A DNA stretch of 64,000 nucleotides from Venturia oleaginea (Eukaryota > Ascomycota > Dothideomycetes > Venturiales > Venturiaceae). The notes under the pieces are model-generated. The model was not told the DNA's origin and ran no database searches. It saw only the letters and a program-made list of their open reading frames with translations. Position numbers and translations under genes: made by a program. Below, in pieces: positions 31,784 through 41,414 of the stretch. The stretch's first letter is position 1. Each line of letters opens with the position of its first letter. Where the stretch lies: positions 1,302,001-1,366,000 of the forward strand of contig JABMLP010000004.1 in assembly GCA_013176395.1 (NCBI GenBank). The letters run 5' to 3'.

Positions 31784-33024
31784 TAACGTAATCCACTATC
31801 GAGCGGTACACACCACCGAGCGGTACACATTTTCGTATCCTCATCGATTAACCCACAATGCCACCACAACTAGTCAATACAAAGGCCCAGAAAGAGGGTC
31901 AACTACTCCTTGCTCATGACGCTTATTTGAAAGGCCATTTTCCAAGTATTCGAAAGGCCGCTGATGCCTATTCTGTCCCATTTACATCCCTTGCCTCCCG
32001 CCTTCGCGGGCGCGCTTCACGCGTCGATTCGCGCCCAAATTGCCAAAAGCTTACGGATACGGAAGAGGAGGTCGTTGAGCATTGGATACTATCTATGGAC
32101 GAAAGAGGTTATCCATTGACCGTTACTGGGGTACGCGATGCGGCAAAAATCGTACTCGAGCAGCGTGTAGGCTCAGATTGCAAAATCGGTGTCAATTGGC
32201 CTCAGCGATACATCAACCGCCGCCCTAGCCTCAAATCGCGATATTCACGCAGCTACGATAATCAAAGGGCAAGATGCGAAGATCCAGCCCTTATTGGGGC
32301 CTGGTTTCGGCTTGTACAAAACACAATCGCTAAATACGGCATCCTCAATAACGATATCTACAACTTCGACGAAACTGGCTTTGCAATGGGCCTTGCAAGT
32401 ACCTCACGCGTAGTTACTGCCTCAGATAGGCGTGGCAGACCCCCTCAATTACAGCCTGGCGATCGCGAATGGGTCACGGCAATCGAATCGATCAATGCGC
32501 TGGGTTGGAGCCTCCCGCCGATGGTGATCTTCAAAGGCAAGGTACATATATCATCTTGGTACGAAAACAACAATCTACCGCCTGATTGGACAATCGCTTT
32601 TAGTACAAATGGATAGACTAATGACAAGCTTGGATTACATTGGTTAAAAGAGGTTTTCGAGCCAAATACAGCTGCAAGAAAGGTTGGTAGTTATCGACTA
32701 CTAAGTCTGAATGGCCACGGCAGCCACACAACGCCAGAATTTGATCAATTTTGTGCAGACCGGATGATTATTACTCTTTGTATGCCACGGCATTCATTAC
32801 ATCTTCTTCAACCCCTCGATATTGGTTGTTTTTCGGTCCTCTAGCGTACCTACGGCCACCAAGCCTCGGAATATATGAGGCTTGGCATAAATCATATCGA
32901 CAAAATTGAGTTCCTTCACGCCTTTAAAATTGCTCGAATTACTAATAATGATCGGGTTTTTACGTGGTATGTAATGGCGTATGTGCCGTGTGCCCACAAT
33001 CTCTATCTACAATTGCAAAAACCC
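31784..33024 (+). mobile_element. Fot1/pogo-like element, stop-riddled, 3' end cut by LINE
   Basis: It starts TAACGTAATCCAC next to a TA dinucleotide; this terminus is related to the TIR of the deletion element at 26561. A CGAGCGGTACACA block is tandemly repeated inside the end. The transposase begins at 31858. The element stops abruptly at about 33024, where the LINE 3' end begins, so its right terminus is absent. Confidence 0.8.
31858..33023 (+). pseudogene. Fot1/pogo-like transposase pseudogene
   Basis: An N-terminal psq-type helix-turn-helix (AYLKGHFPSIRKAADAYSVP), a CENP-B-type DNA-binding region and the first part of a DDE domain (IYNFDETGFAMGL; motif I Asp in DETGF). Motif II follows as LNGHGSHTTPEFDQFC, then CMPRHSLHLLQPLDIGCF. 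In-frame TAG codons lie at 32614-32616 (after AFSTNG, where Trp is expected) and 32842-32844. A frameshift near 32950 puts the late SGFYV-like motif in another frame. Both stops fit G-to-A or C-to-T change. Inactive. Confidence 0.85.
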
Positions 33025-33619
33025 AACTCTCTGGGATAAAAAAGCCTTTCGTCACTTTCCAAACCGCGCCCCGTCCATGGACCGGCGCCGTCGAACTATG
33101 CCCCCCCGTTCACTACCCGAGTCATCTATACTGTGGTCAGTATAGGACACCCTCCGGTCCTAATGCTCCCAATCCTCTGTTCCGGGCCGGTGTTGTCCAG
33201 TTTCCGAGTTGGCCATTGTTGTTGTAAATCCAGGGTCCCGGATTTTTACAACACCAGGATTCAATATGCCAAGCATCGTGAGGACCCAAACATTGCGAGT
33301 CCAGGTGAGGGCGTGGTAACGGACACGGCGCGCTCTGGTAACGCGCCGTTAATAAATAAACAACTTCCACCCAATCTCTCCTCCCTCCTTCACCTCACAG
33401 CAATCTTCAGTCCACACCTCCCCTTCTCTCCTCGGTCCCTCCTCAAGACCCTAATCGCACCTTCAGCTCTCTAACGCTTTCTCCTGGTTGGTTGGAGTTC
33501 GTACTGATGGACAGTGTTTGTACCGTCCATGGCTCGGGAATTCCACTCATTTCTCACTTCAGCTTCTCCTCCTTCCCGTCCGTAGTCTCTGCTCGTCCCC
33601 CCTTCTACTCTGTGTCTTC

Positions 33620-36280
33620 TTACTCAATTCTCCCCACCAGCCGCGGTGCCGCGGAGAAGTTTGACCTGTCCTCCTTTTGTGCATTGTTTGCCACGGTAAG
33701 ATAGAGCAGGATATTATTGTCGAGCATCCACCTAGCAGCAGCCCTGCATCCCTTGCTGGTATTGAGTGCCGTACGTATCGATGTTGTACCAGTTTCGCTC
33801 CTCAGATGGTCTCTATTGTATCTGGGGCAGAAGTCGAATACATGAATTAGTGTCTGGTGTCGCCATCCACACGCGCATTCCGGGGTTATCCCTGGCACAT
33901 GTATTGCTGCCAGCCAGGACCGGAGTCCCAATACCTCTGTTCTCATCAAAAAAACCGCTGTAGCTTCAAGTTTCGTGAGGCCATCGTACAGTCCCAGTGT
34001 CTCGTCCTCCCACTCCTTAGACCAAGTCGTACCGGCCTTGTTCCTTCTCTTCTCCTCCCACCTTGCCCTCCATATCTCCTCCAGCAGCGCGGAGATTTTG
34101 GAGGGCAGCCTATATTTATGTAGGTTTCCCCCCCTTCGAGCTCTTCTTCTCCTATTTTCGGCTCCCGGTTCCTCAGCGTCGGGCCTTCCTCGCTCCCTTC
34201 TCGTCCTAGCAATGGCCCGTCTCTGGTTGTAGGGTTCCACTTCATGTGTAGGTCTCCCTAGCGTTGGTCTTGGTGACGGGAGGTTGGGGTTATTCCTAAC
34301 AATATGAATGGGTCGTCGACCCGGTCTTGGCTCTGGCTCCGGTCCTCCATAGTATAAGTTGAGTAGCTCTGCGGGAGCATACTGAGGCATTTCGTTGGAC
34401 CGCGTCTCCCGTAGTGCTAGTCTAGCAGCTCCCATCTCCGCCGGTGTCTCCGGTCGCCGGGGGAGTACCCTGGGTCTTCCTCTCCTTTTTCTCCCCCTTG
34501 GTGGTGGGGGGACAGCTTCCACGTCCCTCCACATGAGTTCAACTGTGTGTTGTATCTCTTTTTCCACCGGGTGGTCCTTTACCGCTCCTACTCGTTCCAG
34601 GACGAGCTGCTCCACGTATAGATCCATCGGCTGGACCGACGTCTCCCTTTCCAGCGCAACAACGGGGGTTCGCCTATAGCCCCCGGTTACCTTCCTAAGG
34701 CAGTCCCTCTGGACTCTTGCCAATCGCTCCATGTACGGTGCCCGCGTAATACCTCCAGCTCGGTCATTGCATCCCCACGCCTGGATCCCATATAGGAGTG
34801 TAGGTCTTACCACTGCTATATAAATGAGTCTGAACTTCCGCAATGATGGTCCAAATATTCCGGCTACCAGCCGCCCCATTGCTCCCATAGCTGCCCTGGC
34901 CTTGCCGATGGCTCTGTTCATATGAGACTCCCAACTCAACGACGGATCGAACCAGACCCCGAGCATCCTGATCTCCTTCTTCATTACCTTTACTGGAGTC
35001 CCATCAACCACTACTGTAGAGTCCATGTCCTCTGGCTGGGCCTCCGTCCGTTTGGCCTGCTTGAAGTGCATTAGTTGGTACTTTGTGGGGTTAAATGTCG
35101 CCCCATGTCTCTTTGCCCAAGCGATACATCTGTCATGTGCAACGGTTAGTCTCCGGCAGTTATCTGCGGCCGATACCCCCCAAGCAATCAAGTTTGTGTC
35201 GTCCACGAAGCCAAAGCCGACCAGCCCATCGTTTGGTGTCTGGAATTCTTCGAGTAGCTCCGAGATAAAGAAGAGGAAGAGTATCGGTGAGAAGTTGGAC
35301 CCCTGCGATATCCCGGTCCTGGCTGAAGTCCACTCGCTCGTAAATCCGGTAAAGGACACCTTGGTTCGCCTCCCTTCCAAGAAACTTTCAATAAATCTCA
35401 GAATCCATGCCGGCACTCCCTTGCTCCATAGTATGTGCATTAACCTCCTGTGCGATACATGGTCGAAAGCCCCTTTGAGGTCAAGACTTAACATGGTTAG
35501 AATCTTTTTAGCGGTTGATTTCCATGACGTGTGTATACTGCTGCGCAGGAACGTTACCGCGGAGAGGGTGGACCTCTGCTTCCTCCCGCCAAACTGGTTC
35601 CACGGCAGTGCGCCGCTTTTCTCAGCAAAAGCTGTGAGTTGCTGCGCGACCACCTTCTCCACCAGCTTCGCAAGTGTATTTTCCAATTGGATGGGCCGGT
35701 ACGCTCCCGGGTCAGTGTAGTCGCCCTTGCCCTCCTTCTTCAGGACGCACGTGATGGATTCCTTAAATGACGGCGGGAGGCCTCCAGTCTCAAGCATGGT
35801 CTGTAGCGCTTCCGCAACCGGCTTCTTAATGTCCTTCACCAGCAGCTTGATAGCCTCGTTCTGGATCTCGTCCGGCTCTGGGGCTTTCCTATTGGGCATT
35901 TCCAAGATAACCGTCTCGATCATCTCCTCTGTGATATCCGGCACTTCTTCGCCCTCGACCCGTACGGCCCACGGCCGGTCTGATCCTGGTCCCCCTTCGA
36001 TGTCGCTGAGATCAGCCTCCTGCTGCGCGGGAAAGAATTTCTCCGCCAGTATCCGCGCTATATCGGCCATGTCCTTGCTTTTCCTGCCTGTTCTCGGATC
36101 GACCAGATCGGGCATTTGGGGGAGACCGGGTGCTCCTTTGTGGCTCCATTTTGACATTGTCCATAGCCCTTTGTTGTGTGGTACGGCGGGGTCATTGGTA
36201 AACTCATCTAGGAAGGTCCTCCAATTGTCCCTAGAGAGTCTCCGAATTTCCCGATCTAGGGCTTTGGTGGCCGTCCGCAA
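33620..36280 (-). CDS. LINE reverse transcriptase (Tad1-like ORF2, C-terminal part)
   Basis: An 886-codon frame containing the non-LTR RT core: NRKAPEPDEIQNEAIK, GAYRPIQLENTLAKLVEKV, LSLDLKGAFDHVSHRRL, GISQGSNFSPILFLFFIS and the catalytic FVDDTNLIAWG (F-V-D-D box). Near the end is a Cys/His knuckle (CACGWRHQTLIHVFDFC), as in fungal LINEs. No RNase H domain seen. Its 5' end overlaps the endonuclease frame by 25 nt in another frame. The two were one ORF, separated by loss of one A from an A run near 36313. Confidence 0.9.
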   Translation of the reverse strand: MRTATKALDREIRRLSRDNWRTFLDEFTNDPAVPHNKGLWTMSKWSHKGAPGLPQMPDLVDPRTGRKSKDMADIARILAEKFFPAQQEADLSDIEGGPGSDRPWAVRVEGEEVPDITEEMIETVILEMPNRKAPEPDEIQNEAIKLLVKDIKKPVAEALQTMLETGGLPPSFKESITCVLKKEGKGDYTDPGAYRPIQLENTLAKLVEKVVAQQLTAFAEKSGALPWNQFGGRKQRSTLSAVTFLRSSIHTSWKSTAKKILTMLSLDLKGAFDHVSHRRLMHILWSKGVPAWILRFIESFLEGRRTKVSFTGFTSEWTSARTGISQGSNFSPILFLFFISELLEEFQTPNDGLVGFGFVDDTNLIAWGVSAADNCRRLTVAHDRCIAWAKRHGATFNPTKYQLMHFKQAKRTEAQPEDMDSTVVVDGTPVKVMKKEIRMLGVWFDPSLSWESHMNRAIGKARAAMGAMGRLVAGIFGPSLRKFRLIYIAVVRPTLLYGIQAWGCNDRAGGITRAPYMERLARVQRDCLRKVTGGYRRTPVVALERETSVQPMDLYVEQLVLERVGAVKDHPVEKEIQHTVELMWRDVEAVPPPPRGRKRRGRPRVLPRRPETPAEMGAARLALRETRSNEMPQYAPAELLNLYYGGPEPEPRPGRRPIHIVRNNPNLPSPRPTLGRPTHEVEPYNQRRAIARTRRERGRPDAEEPGAENRRRRARRGGNLHKYRLPSKISALLEEIWRARWEEKRRNKAGTTWSKEWEDETLGLYDGLTKLEATAVFLMRTEVLGLRSWLAAIHVPGITPECACGWRHQTLIHVFDFCPRYNRDHLRSETGTTSIRTALNTSKGCRAAARWMLDNNILLYLTVANNAQKEDRSNFSAAPRLVGRIE

Positions 36281-37140
36281 CCTTTCCCCATCTCTGGCCG
36301 CAAGCTCCTTTTGTAGTCCCGACGGGCATCATCCTTCTCCTTGACCAGTTCTGCAGCGCGGGGGGACCACCCTTTCCTCTCTTTCCTTCCTGGTTTAATC
36401 CTGGGGCACAGTTCCACCAGGGCTTGGTGTATGGCCTCCTGTAGCGCCACCATTCTATCTCCGGAACTTTGCCATCCGGAGGCCGCGACTCTCTCTCTGA
36501 ACTCTTGCGAATCCATCCTGTCGGTATTAAATCTCCCCAGCCCCGTGGCCCTTGTTGTTTCTGCTTGTAAAACTATCCGGATAGGGTGGTGGTCTTTGAG
36601 GTCCCTCCACCCTGGTTCCGGGAGACAGGACACGGTCCTGGCGTGTACCCCCTCAGTCCCGAACGTGAGATCGATCGTCGATTTGTCTCCATTCCTTTCC
36701 CAAGTCGGCTCCCCTCTCTTCGTAAGCATATACAGGTTGTACGCTTCCACCTTCTCCCAGAGATGATCGGCTTGGCGAGTCGCCCTCGCGCCAATGCCGC
36801 CCCATCTCGGGTGCGTTGCATTCATGTCCCCTAGGACCATGTAGTTCTCCTTCGCCTCCCCTATCGCTGTCCGTATTTGTGGCCATGTGGTCATTCGTAC
36901 TTCGTTCGTGATAGGATTGTAAACATTGATAAGTGTAACGGGCCAGCCGTCGAGATTAATGTCGAGCGCCGCGACCCATGGGCCATCGTAGCGGACCGCC
37001 CATGTTCCGGGCTCGATCTCCTTGCTAATTAAAAATGCCACCTTCGTCGCTCTCACCCTCTCCCCCCTTGGTTCAAACGCCAACGTGTACCCCGGGGGGC
37101 AGTACGTGGTGCCTCTCTTCTCCACTGGTTCCTGCAGCAC
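36256..37140 (-). pseudogene. LINE AP-endonuclease domain, truncated and frameshifted
   Basis: Carries the central and C-terminal parts of an exonuclease-endonuclease-phosphatase fold: INVYNPITN, MVLGDMNATHPRWGG (catalytic GD-N), STIDLTFGTEG and a DHHPIRI end motif. The start of the fold is lost at the Gypsy-1 boundary (37142). Past RRDYK the frame runs out of phase with the RT. A single extra A in TACAAAAGGAG would restore continuity, so this copy is dead. Confidence 0.85.
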
Positions 37141-37141
37141 T

Positions 37142-37317
37142 TATTACGGGACGGTAGCTGGAAAGACGCAGCATACTCGTAGCCAAAGATTGTTTAGATT
37201 CAGTTAAGGAGTGAAGGTATCTACAAACAGAGAACCTCAATGAGGTTCTTTCTCTATACTAGGCTCAATCAGGCTTAGGCTCTTAGCCTATACCAACCAT
37301 GGGCCATGCCCATAACA
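37142..37317 (-). repeat. 3' LTR of Gypsy-1 (minus copy)
   Basis: 176 bp, reading TGTTATGGGC...CCGTAATA on the element strand. It abuts the truncated LINE endonuclease. Confidence 0.95.
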
Positions 37318-37329
37318 TTACCCCCCTCC

Positions 37330-39354
37330 TTACCGGGTGTGCAGGACTAAAGAGGGTGTGGTAGGTGGGATAATCAAACAGACAAACGCCATACATCGCT
37401 TCTGCCAGCTTGTAGCAGATTCGAAGGCGCTGGCCACCGCTACTCGGTTTCTTCGGGCCCCTGTTTGAGCTCCTATATCTTCGCCCACACCGTCGCCCTT
37501 GCCATACTCTGCCTCGAAGCGGTCTAAGTCCTCGACTTCTGTGAATAATGAACGTGGCTGCCAATCGGGATCTGCATAGCCTTTCCATTTGATTAATAAC
37601 TGACGAACCCAGCCTCGCCCAACCCGTTTCTTCTCTGCGCGAAGTATACGTTCTACTTCAAACTCAGCCTCTGTTTCTTCGGTTTGAGGCACTAATGGTG
37701 GCGGCTGGGTATCATCGGATTCTTGTGAGGGCAGTGTGTCGGTTGCGGCTCGGCGGAGTAGGTCAACGTGGAAACGGTTATGGATACCACTTGGCAGGTC
37801 AGCCAGCTCGTATACCATCGGGGAGATCTGGTTCTCGACAGTGTATTTGGCTTGCGTCCACGACAGTTTCTTTGATAGCTGCGGAGTATTGATATTCCTA
37901 AGGTTCAACCAGACTTTGTCGCCCTTTTTTAACGTTTCGGCAGCTTGACGTGACCTGTTGGCGTCGTTCTCCATCTTCTGCTGGGACCAGGCCATCGCTG
38001 CCTGTGCATATTCTTGTGCCTCTTCTATTCGTTGCACAAAGGTCTCGGCATCGGCTGTTGGTGAGTTACTGGGTGAGATTCGTTGTACTTTCTGGATTGG
38101 TTCCGCATGGTAGCCGTGGGTTAGATAGAATGGACTCATCCCTGTGACTGAAGAGTCACGATTGTTCAGTGCTAACATAGCCGTAGGTAGTAGCGTTGGC
38201 CAGTCTAGTTGGGAGTATGCGATGAAGGCGCGGAGATAGCGTAGAACTTCCTGGTTCATACGCTCGGTCGCGCCATCGGTCTGTGGATGAAAGGCTGTAG
38301 AGAGTCTCTGCTCAATCTTTGTAAGTTCGCAAAGCTTCCTCCAAAAACGACCTGTCCAATTGCTGCCTCTGTCCGACGTCAATGCCATGGGAAATCCGTG
38401 GTAGCGATAGTGGCATTGTAAGAACCTTTTCGCGCACTCTTTGGCGCTCATTGTAGTCATAGCCTCCAACGTAACACTTTTGAGGAGGCGATCTGTGATA
38501 ACCATGAGGTATTTTGGGCCGTTTTCCTCCGCGGGCAAATCAGTCATGAAATCGATTGATAGCTCGCTGTGGAAGCGGGCCGGGATTGGAAGTGGTTTCA
38601 GAAGACCTCGCTTCTTATCACGCCATATTCCTGTTCTCCCACATACGTCGCAATTACGTACAAACTGCCGGACTGTCTTGTATTGTTGGGGCCAAAAGAA
38701 ACTTCTGGATAGAATCGCAAGCGTGCTATCTCTCCCTGGGTGTCCAGTAACATGGGAATCGTGAGTTTGTTGGACCAGCGTTGTTCGCAGCGGTTCCCAA
38801 TCTGGTACCCATAGGATCCCTCTTCTCGTGACCGCGCCGTGGTCGTCTACTTCGCATTCGGGTAGCTGTACCGACAACTTGAGCTCTGGAGGAAAGGAAC
38901 GTTCGCCAGTAACTATAGCCGTATGAATAGCTTCGTAGGATTGGTCCTCTGCTATTGCGCGATCCCAGAGAAGTTGTAACTCTGGTTTCTCGAAAAGATC
39001 GCATCCTTTTGCAACTGACCGGTTTTGACCGTACCTAGTAGTGGACCGGTGTTGACCGTTTTCGGCAGTCAGCTGGTGTCGACCGTCCAGTCCAGTATTT
39101 TGCTGGGGCTCCCGTATAACGTCCCATGTACCATTGGATGTATTCGGTGTATTGACTGGGCAGATAAGGGCTTGTATTGCGATTGTTTCGGTCGTCCTCT
39201 CGGAAAGAGGAGGAAGCCATTCGTCCTTGATCAACTGGGCCACTCGCCCTTGTAGTCTCTCGTCGTTCTTGTCATGTGGCATATCTTGATGTCTTCTTGA
39301 TAGTGCGTCTGGTCTTTGCGCTAGTTTTCCGGCGCGAAATTCCAGCTGGAATTG
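37330..39354 (-). CDS. Gypsy-1 integrase and chromodomain (downstream of in-frame stop)
   Basis: Continues the pol frame after TAA at 39355-39357. It holds an HHCC zinc-binding domain (HDSHVTGHPGR...NCDVCGRTG) and the integrase core with its acidic triad (LSIDFMTDLP, LTSDRGSNW, TERMNQEVLRYLR). A GPY-type segment (KGDKVWLNLRNIN) follows. A chromodomain (EFEVERILRAEKKRVGRGWV...IKWKGYADPDWQP) completes it. Chromodomain integrases direct insertion toward marked chromatin. All catalytic residues are present; only the upstream stop separates it from RT. Confidence 0.92.
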   Translation of the reverse strand, partial: QFQLEFRAGKLAQRPDALSRRHQDMPHDKNDERLQGRVAQLIKDEWLPPLSERTTETIAIQALICPVNTPNTSNGTWDVIREPQQNTGLDGRHQLTAENGQHRSTTRYGQNRSVAKGCDLFEKPELQLLWDRAIAEDQSYEAIHTAIVTGERSFPPELKLSVQLPECEVDDHGAVTRRGILWVPDWEPLRTTLVQQTHDSHVTGHPGRDSTLAILSRSFFWPQQYKTVRQFVRNCDVCGRTGIWRDKKRGLLKPLPIPARFHSELSIDFMTDLPAEENGPKYLMVITDRLLKSVTLEAMTTMSAKECAKRFLQCHYRYHGFPMALTSDRGSNWTGRFWRKLCELTKIEQRLSTAFHPQTDGATERMNQEVLRYLRAFIAYSQLDWPTLLPTAMLALNNRDSSVTGMSPFYLTHGYHAEPIQKVQRISPSNSPTADAETFVQRIEEAQEYAQAAMAWSQQKMENDANRSRQAAETLKKGDKVWLNLRNINTPQLSKKLSWTQAKYTVENQISPMVYELADLPSGIHNRFHVDLLRRAATDTLPSQESDDTQPPPLVPQTEETEAEFEVERILRAEKKRVGRGWVRQLLIKWKGYADPDWQPRSLFTEVEDLDRFEAEYGKGDGVGEDIGAQTGARRNRVAVASAFESATSWQKRCMAFVCLIIPPTTPSLVLHTR

Positions 39355-41406
39355 TTACTCAGATAGAATTAGCGACCATCTTGCTTGTCTCTCTGACAAA
39401 CGCTGCGCTGTCATAAAGTAGCGGAGATTCTTGTGATCGGTAAGGACTTTGAAAGGTGCTGCAACACTGCGTAGTTCTCCTCTCCAGTGTTCAATGGACT
39501 TGATTACTGCCAGTAATTCTTTATCGTGGATCTCGTAGTTACATTCAGCCGCAGTGAGCTTGCGGGAGAAGTATGCTACTGGTCGTAGTTTTCCTTTCAT
39601 ATCCTTCTGCGACAACGTGCCTCCCAGCGCGTAGCCAGAGCAGTCGCACTCGAGTACCGTATCCAGGTCTGGATTCCAGTGAGCCAGTATTGGGGCGGAG
39701 ATGAATAGCTCCTTCAAGACTTGAAAGGCGTTCTCATGTTCTTTGTTCCAGACAAAAGCGACGGCCTTCCGTGTTAACTTGATTAAGGGGTCGGAGAGCT
39801 CTGAGAAGTTGTCGATGAAGTCTCGGTAGAAATTTGCAAAGCCTAGGAAGGAGCGTACGCCTGTGACATTGACTGGAGCCTCCCATTCTTTAATCGCGGC
39901 AACTTTCTCTGGGTCGACTTTGATCCCTTCTCCTGCAGTGATAATGAACCCCAGATATTTGACCTCCTGAACAGCAAACTCGCACTTGCTTAAGTCTAGC
40001 CGAAGTCCAGCAGTCTTGAGCTTGGCAAGAATTTGGTTAACCTTAACCATGTGATCCAGATAGTCGCCGTCGCTCCATATCAAGACATCGTCCATGTAGG
40101 CTGAACAGCAGATATCTAGGGATTCCCGTAGGACTCCGTTGATGTATCGTTGAAAGCTCGCGGGTGCGCCAGCTAGTCCGAAGGGGGTAACTAGCCATTC
40201 GAATAGTCCAAATCGAGTGCGAAAAGCCGTTTTCCACTCATCGCCGTGCTTGATGCGGAGCCGATGAAATGCCGCTCTGACGTCAAGTTTGGTGTACCAA
40301 CGCGCTGTTGCTAGATTTCGTAGGGTTTCTCGGATTAGTGGCAATGGGTAGCGGTCCGATCGAGTGATTCGATTCAGTGCCCGATAGTCTACACACATCC
40401 GAATGCCTCCACCTGGTTTCCTTACAAATAAGACTGGGGCTGCCGCTGGTGAGTTGCTGGCGCGTATCCAGCCCTTGTCCATATAGTCCGAAAGTGTTTT
40501 TCGTAGGACTAATAGCTCTTCCCTCGACATGCCGTATAATGGGCCCCAAGGAACTTCTGCCTCGCGACCTTGTTCATCTCGTATCAATTCGATAACGTGA
40601 TCGCGACCCTCTTGATGGGGCGCGATCTCTCCGTCTTCGTCGTCGAGAAAGGCATCAGCATGCTCTGCTATTTCTTCTGGTATCTCTTGTCGCATTTCTT
40701 CCTCAGTCTTTCTCTGTTTTCTTTCTGCTAACTTGCTTAGGGCCTTGTTGATATCCGACATCGAGATAGCCAGCACTTGTGTACCATCCGGTCCATCTCT
40801 TCTCAACCGTCGCTGGGCCCTTCCAACAATAGCTGCAAATACAGATCCTGACACTAGACAAGCCGCCCGCACGTGAGCGAGCCGGTCTCGCGCTTTGGTG
40901 TTCTGTTCTAGCCACCCCTTTTCTCTTACTGTGATGCGCTGGGATCCTTGACCAATAAGCAGCTTTCTCTTAGCTGCTATATATCGCACCCAGTTTCTCT
41001 CTGCCCATGCCTTGCCTAGGATAATAGGGAAGCTCAATCCTTTCACTATATACCCATAGACTCGCTCTGCTCGACCATCAATGTCGATCGTAGCGTAGGT
41101 CATGTGCGTAATACGGAGGTCTTCTCCGTTCTCGTGGCTCTCTTTAGCCAGTGCCAATTGTTTGGTGTCAATTGGGATGCGCGGTAGACGATGTGTTTGG
41201 ACACTCTTCTCGCTGAAAGCAGCATAAGGGAGGCAGCCGTTATCAAAGAAGGATTCGGTGAAAGAAGTTCCGTTGATCAAGGTATCTATCAAGAAGGGTG
41301 TACTTTCCATCCTATCCTTTGCTGCTTTGATTTCTCTTATGCCTGGTAGCTTTGTAATGTCTTCGCCATGTACATCTACTTCAGACCCTCGTGCGCGACG
41401 ATGCAC
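39355..41406 (-). CDS. Gypsy-1 pol: protease-RT-RNase H (ends at in-frame TAA)
   Basis: An aspartic protease-like region reads SFFDNGCLPYAAF, with D-N-G where D-S/T-G is usual. RT follows (GWIRASNSPAAAPVLFVRK, CVDYRALNRIT, TPFGLAGAPASFQ and catalytic YMDDVLIWS), then RNase H (LECDCSGYALGG, NYEIHDKELLAV). The frame ends in TAA right after RWSLILSE, where relatives have Tyr or Phe, and continues in the same frame as integrase. It lies one frame back from gag, so a -1 shift or reinitiation would be needed. Confidence 0.92.
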   Translation of the reverse strand: MHRRARGSEVDVHGEDITKLPGIREIKAAKDRMESTPFLIDTLINGTSFTESFFDNGCLPYAAFSEKSVQTHRLPRIPIDTKQLALAKESHENGEDLRITHMTYATIDIDGRAERVYGYIVKGLSFPIILGKAWAERNWVRYIAAKRKLLIGQGSQRITVREKGWLEQNTKARDRLAHVRAACLVSGSVFAAIVGRAQRRLRRDGPDGTQVLAISMSDINKALSKLAERKQRKTEEEMRQEIPEEIAEHADAFLDDEDGEIAPHQEGRDHVIELIRDEQGREAEVPWGPLYGMSREELLVLRKTLSDYMDKGWIRASNSPAAAPVLFVRKPGGGIRMCVDYRALNRITRSDRYPLPLIRETLRNLATARWYTKLDVRAAFHRLRIKHGDEWKTAFRTRFGLFEWLVTPFGLAGAPASFQRYINGVLRESLDICCSAYMDDVLIWSDGDYLDHMVKVNQILAKLKTAGLRLDLSKCEFAVQEVKYLGFIITAGEGIKVDPEKVAAIKEWEAPVNVTGVRSFLGFANFYRDFIDNFSELSDPLIKLTRKAVAFVWNKEHENAFQVLKELFISAPILAHWNPDLDTVLECDCSGYALGGTLSQKDMKGKLRPVAYFSRKLTAAECNYEIHDKELLAVIKSIEHWRGELRSVAAPFKVLTDHKNLRYFMTAQRLSERQARWSLILSE

Positions 41407-41414
41407 AAGGGTAG

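Larger units (their letters stand above)
33025..37141 (-). mobile_element. Tad1-like LINE, copy 1 (5' truncated)
   Basis: Non-LTR retrotransposon on the minus strand: part of the AP endonuclease (36256-37140), reverse transcriptase with a C-terminal Cys/His knuckle (33620-36280), and about 595 bp of 3' untranslated sequence ending CAGAGAGTTG near 33024 without a poly-A tail. The 5' part (ORF1 and start of the endonuclease) is missing because Gypsy-1 abuts at 37142. Its 3' boundary is defined by where it stops matching copy 2 at 45308. Confidence 0.88.

Noticed and set aside
33133..33704. Conserved small genes of 113, 77 and 70 aa, found again at 45416-45987
   Set aside because: They recur only because the LINE 3' untranslated region is duplicated; composition is not protein-like.
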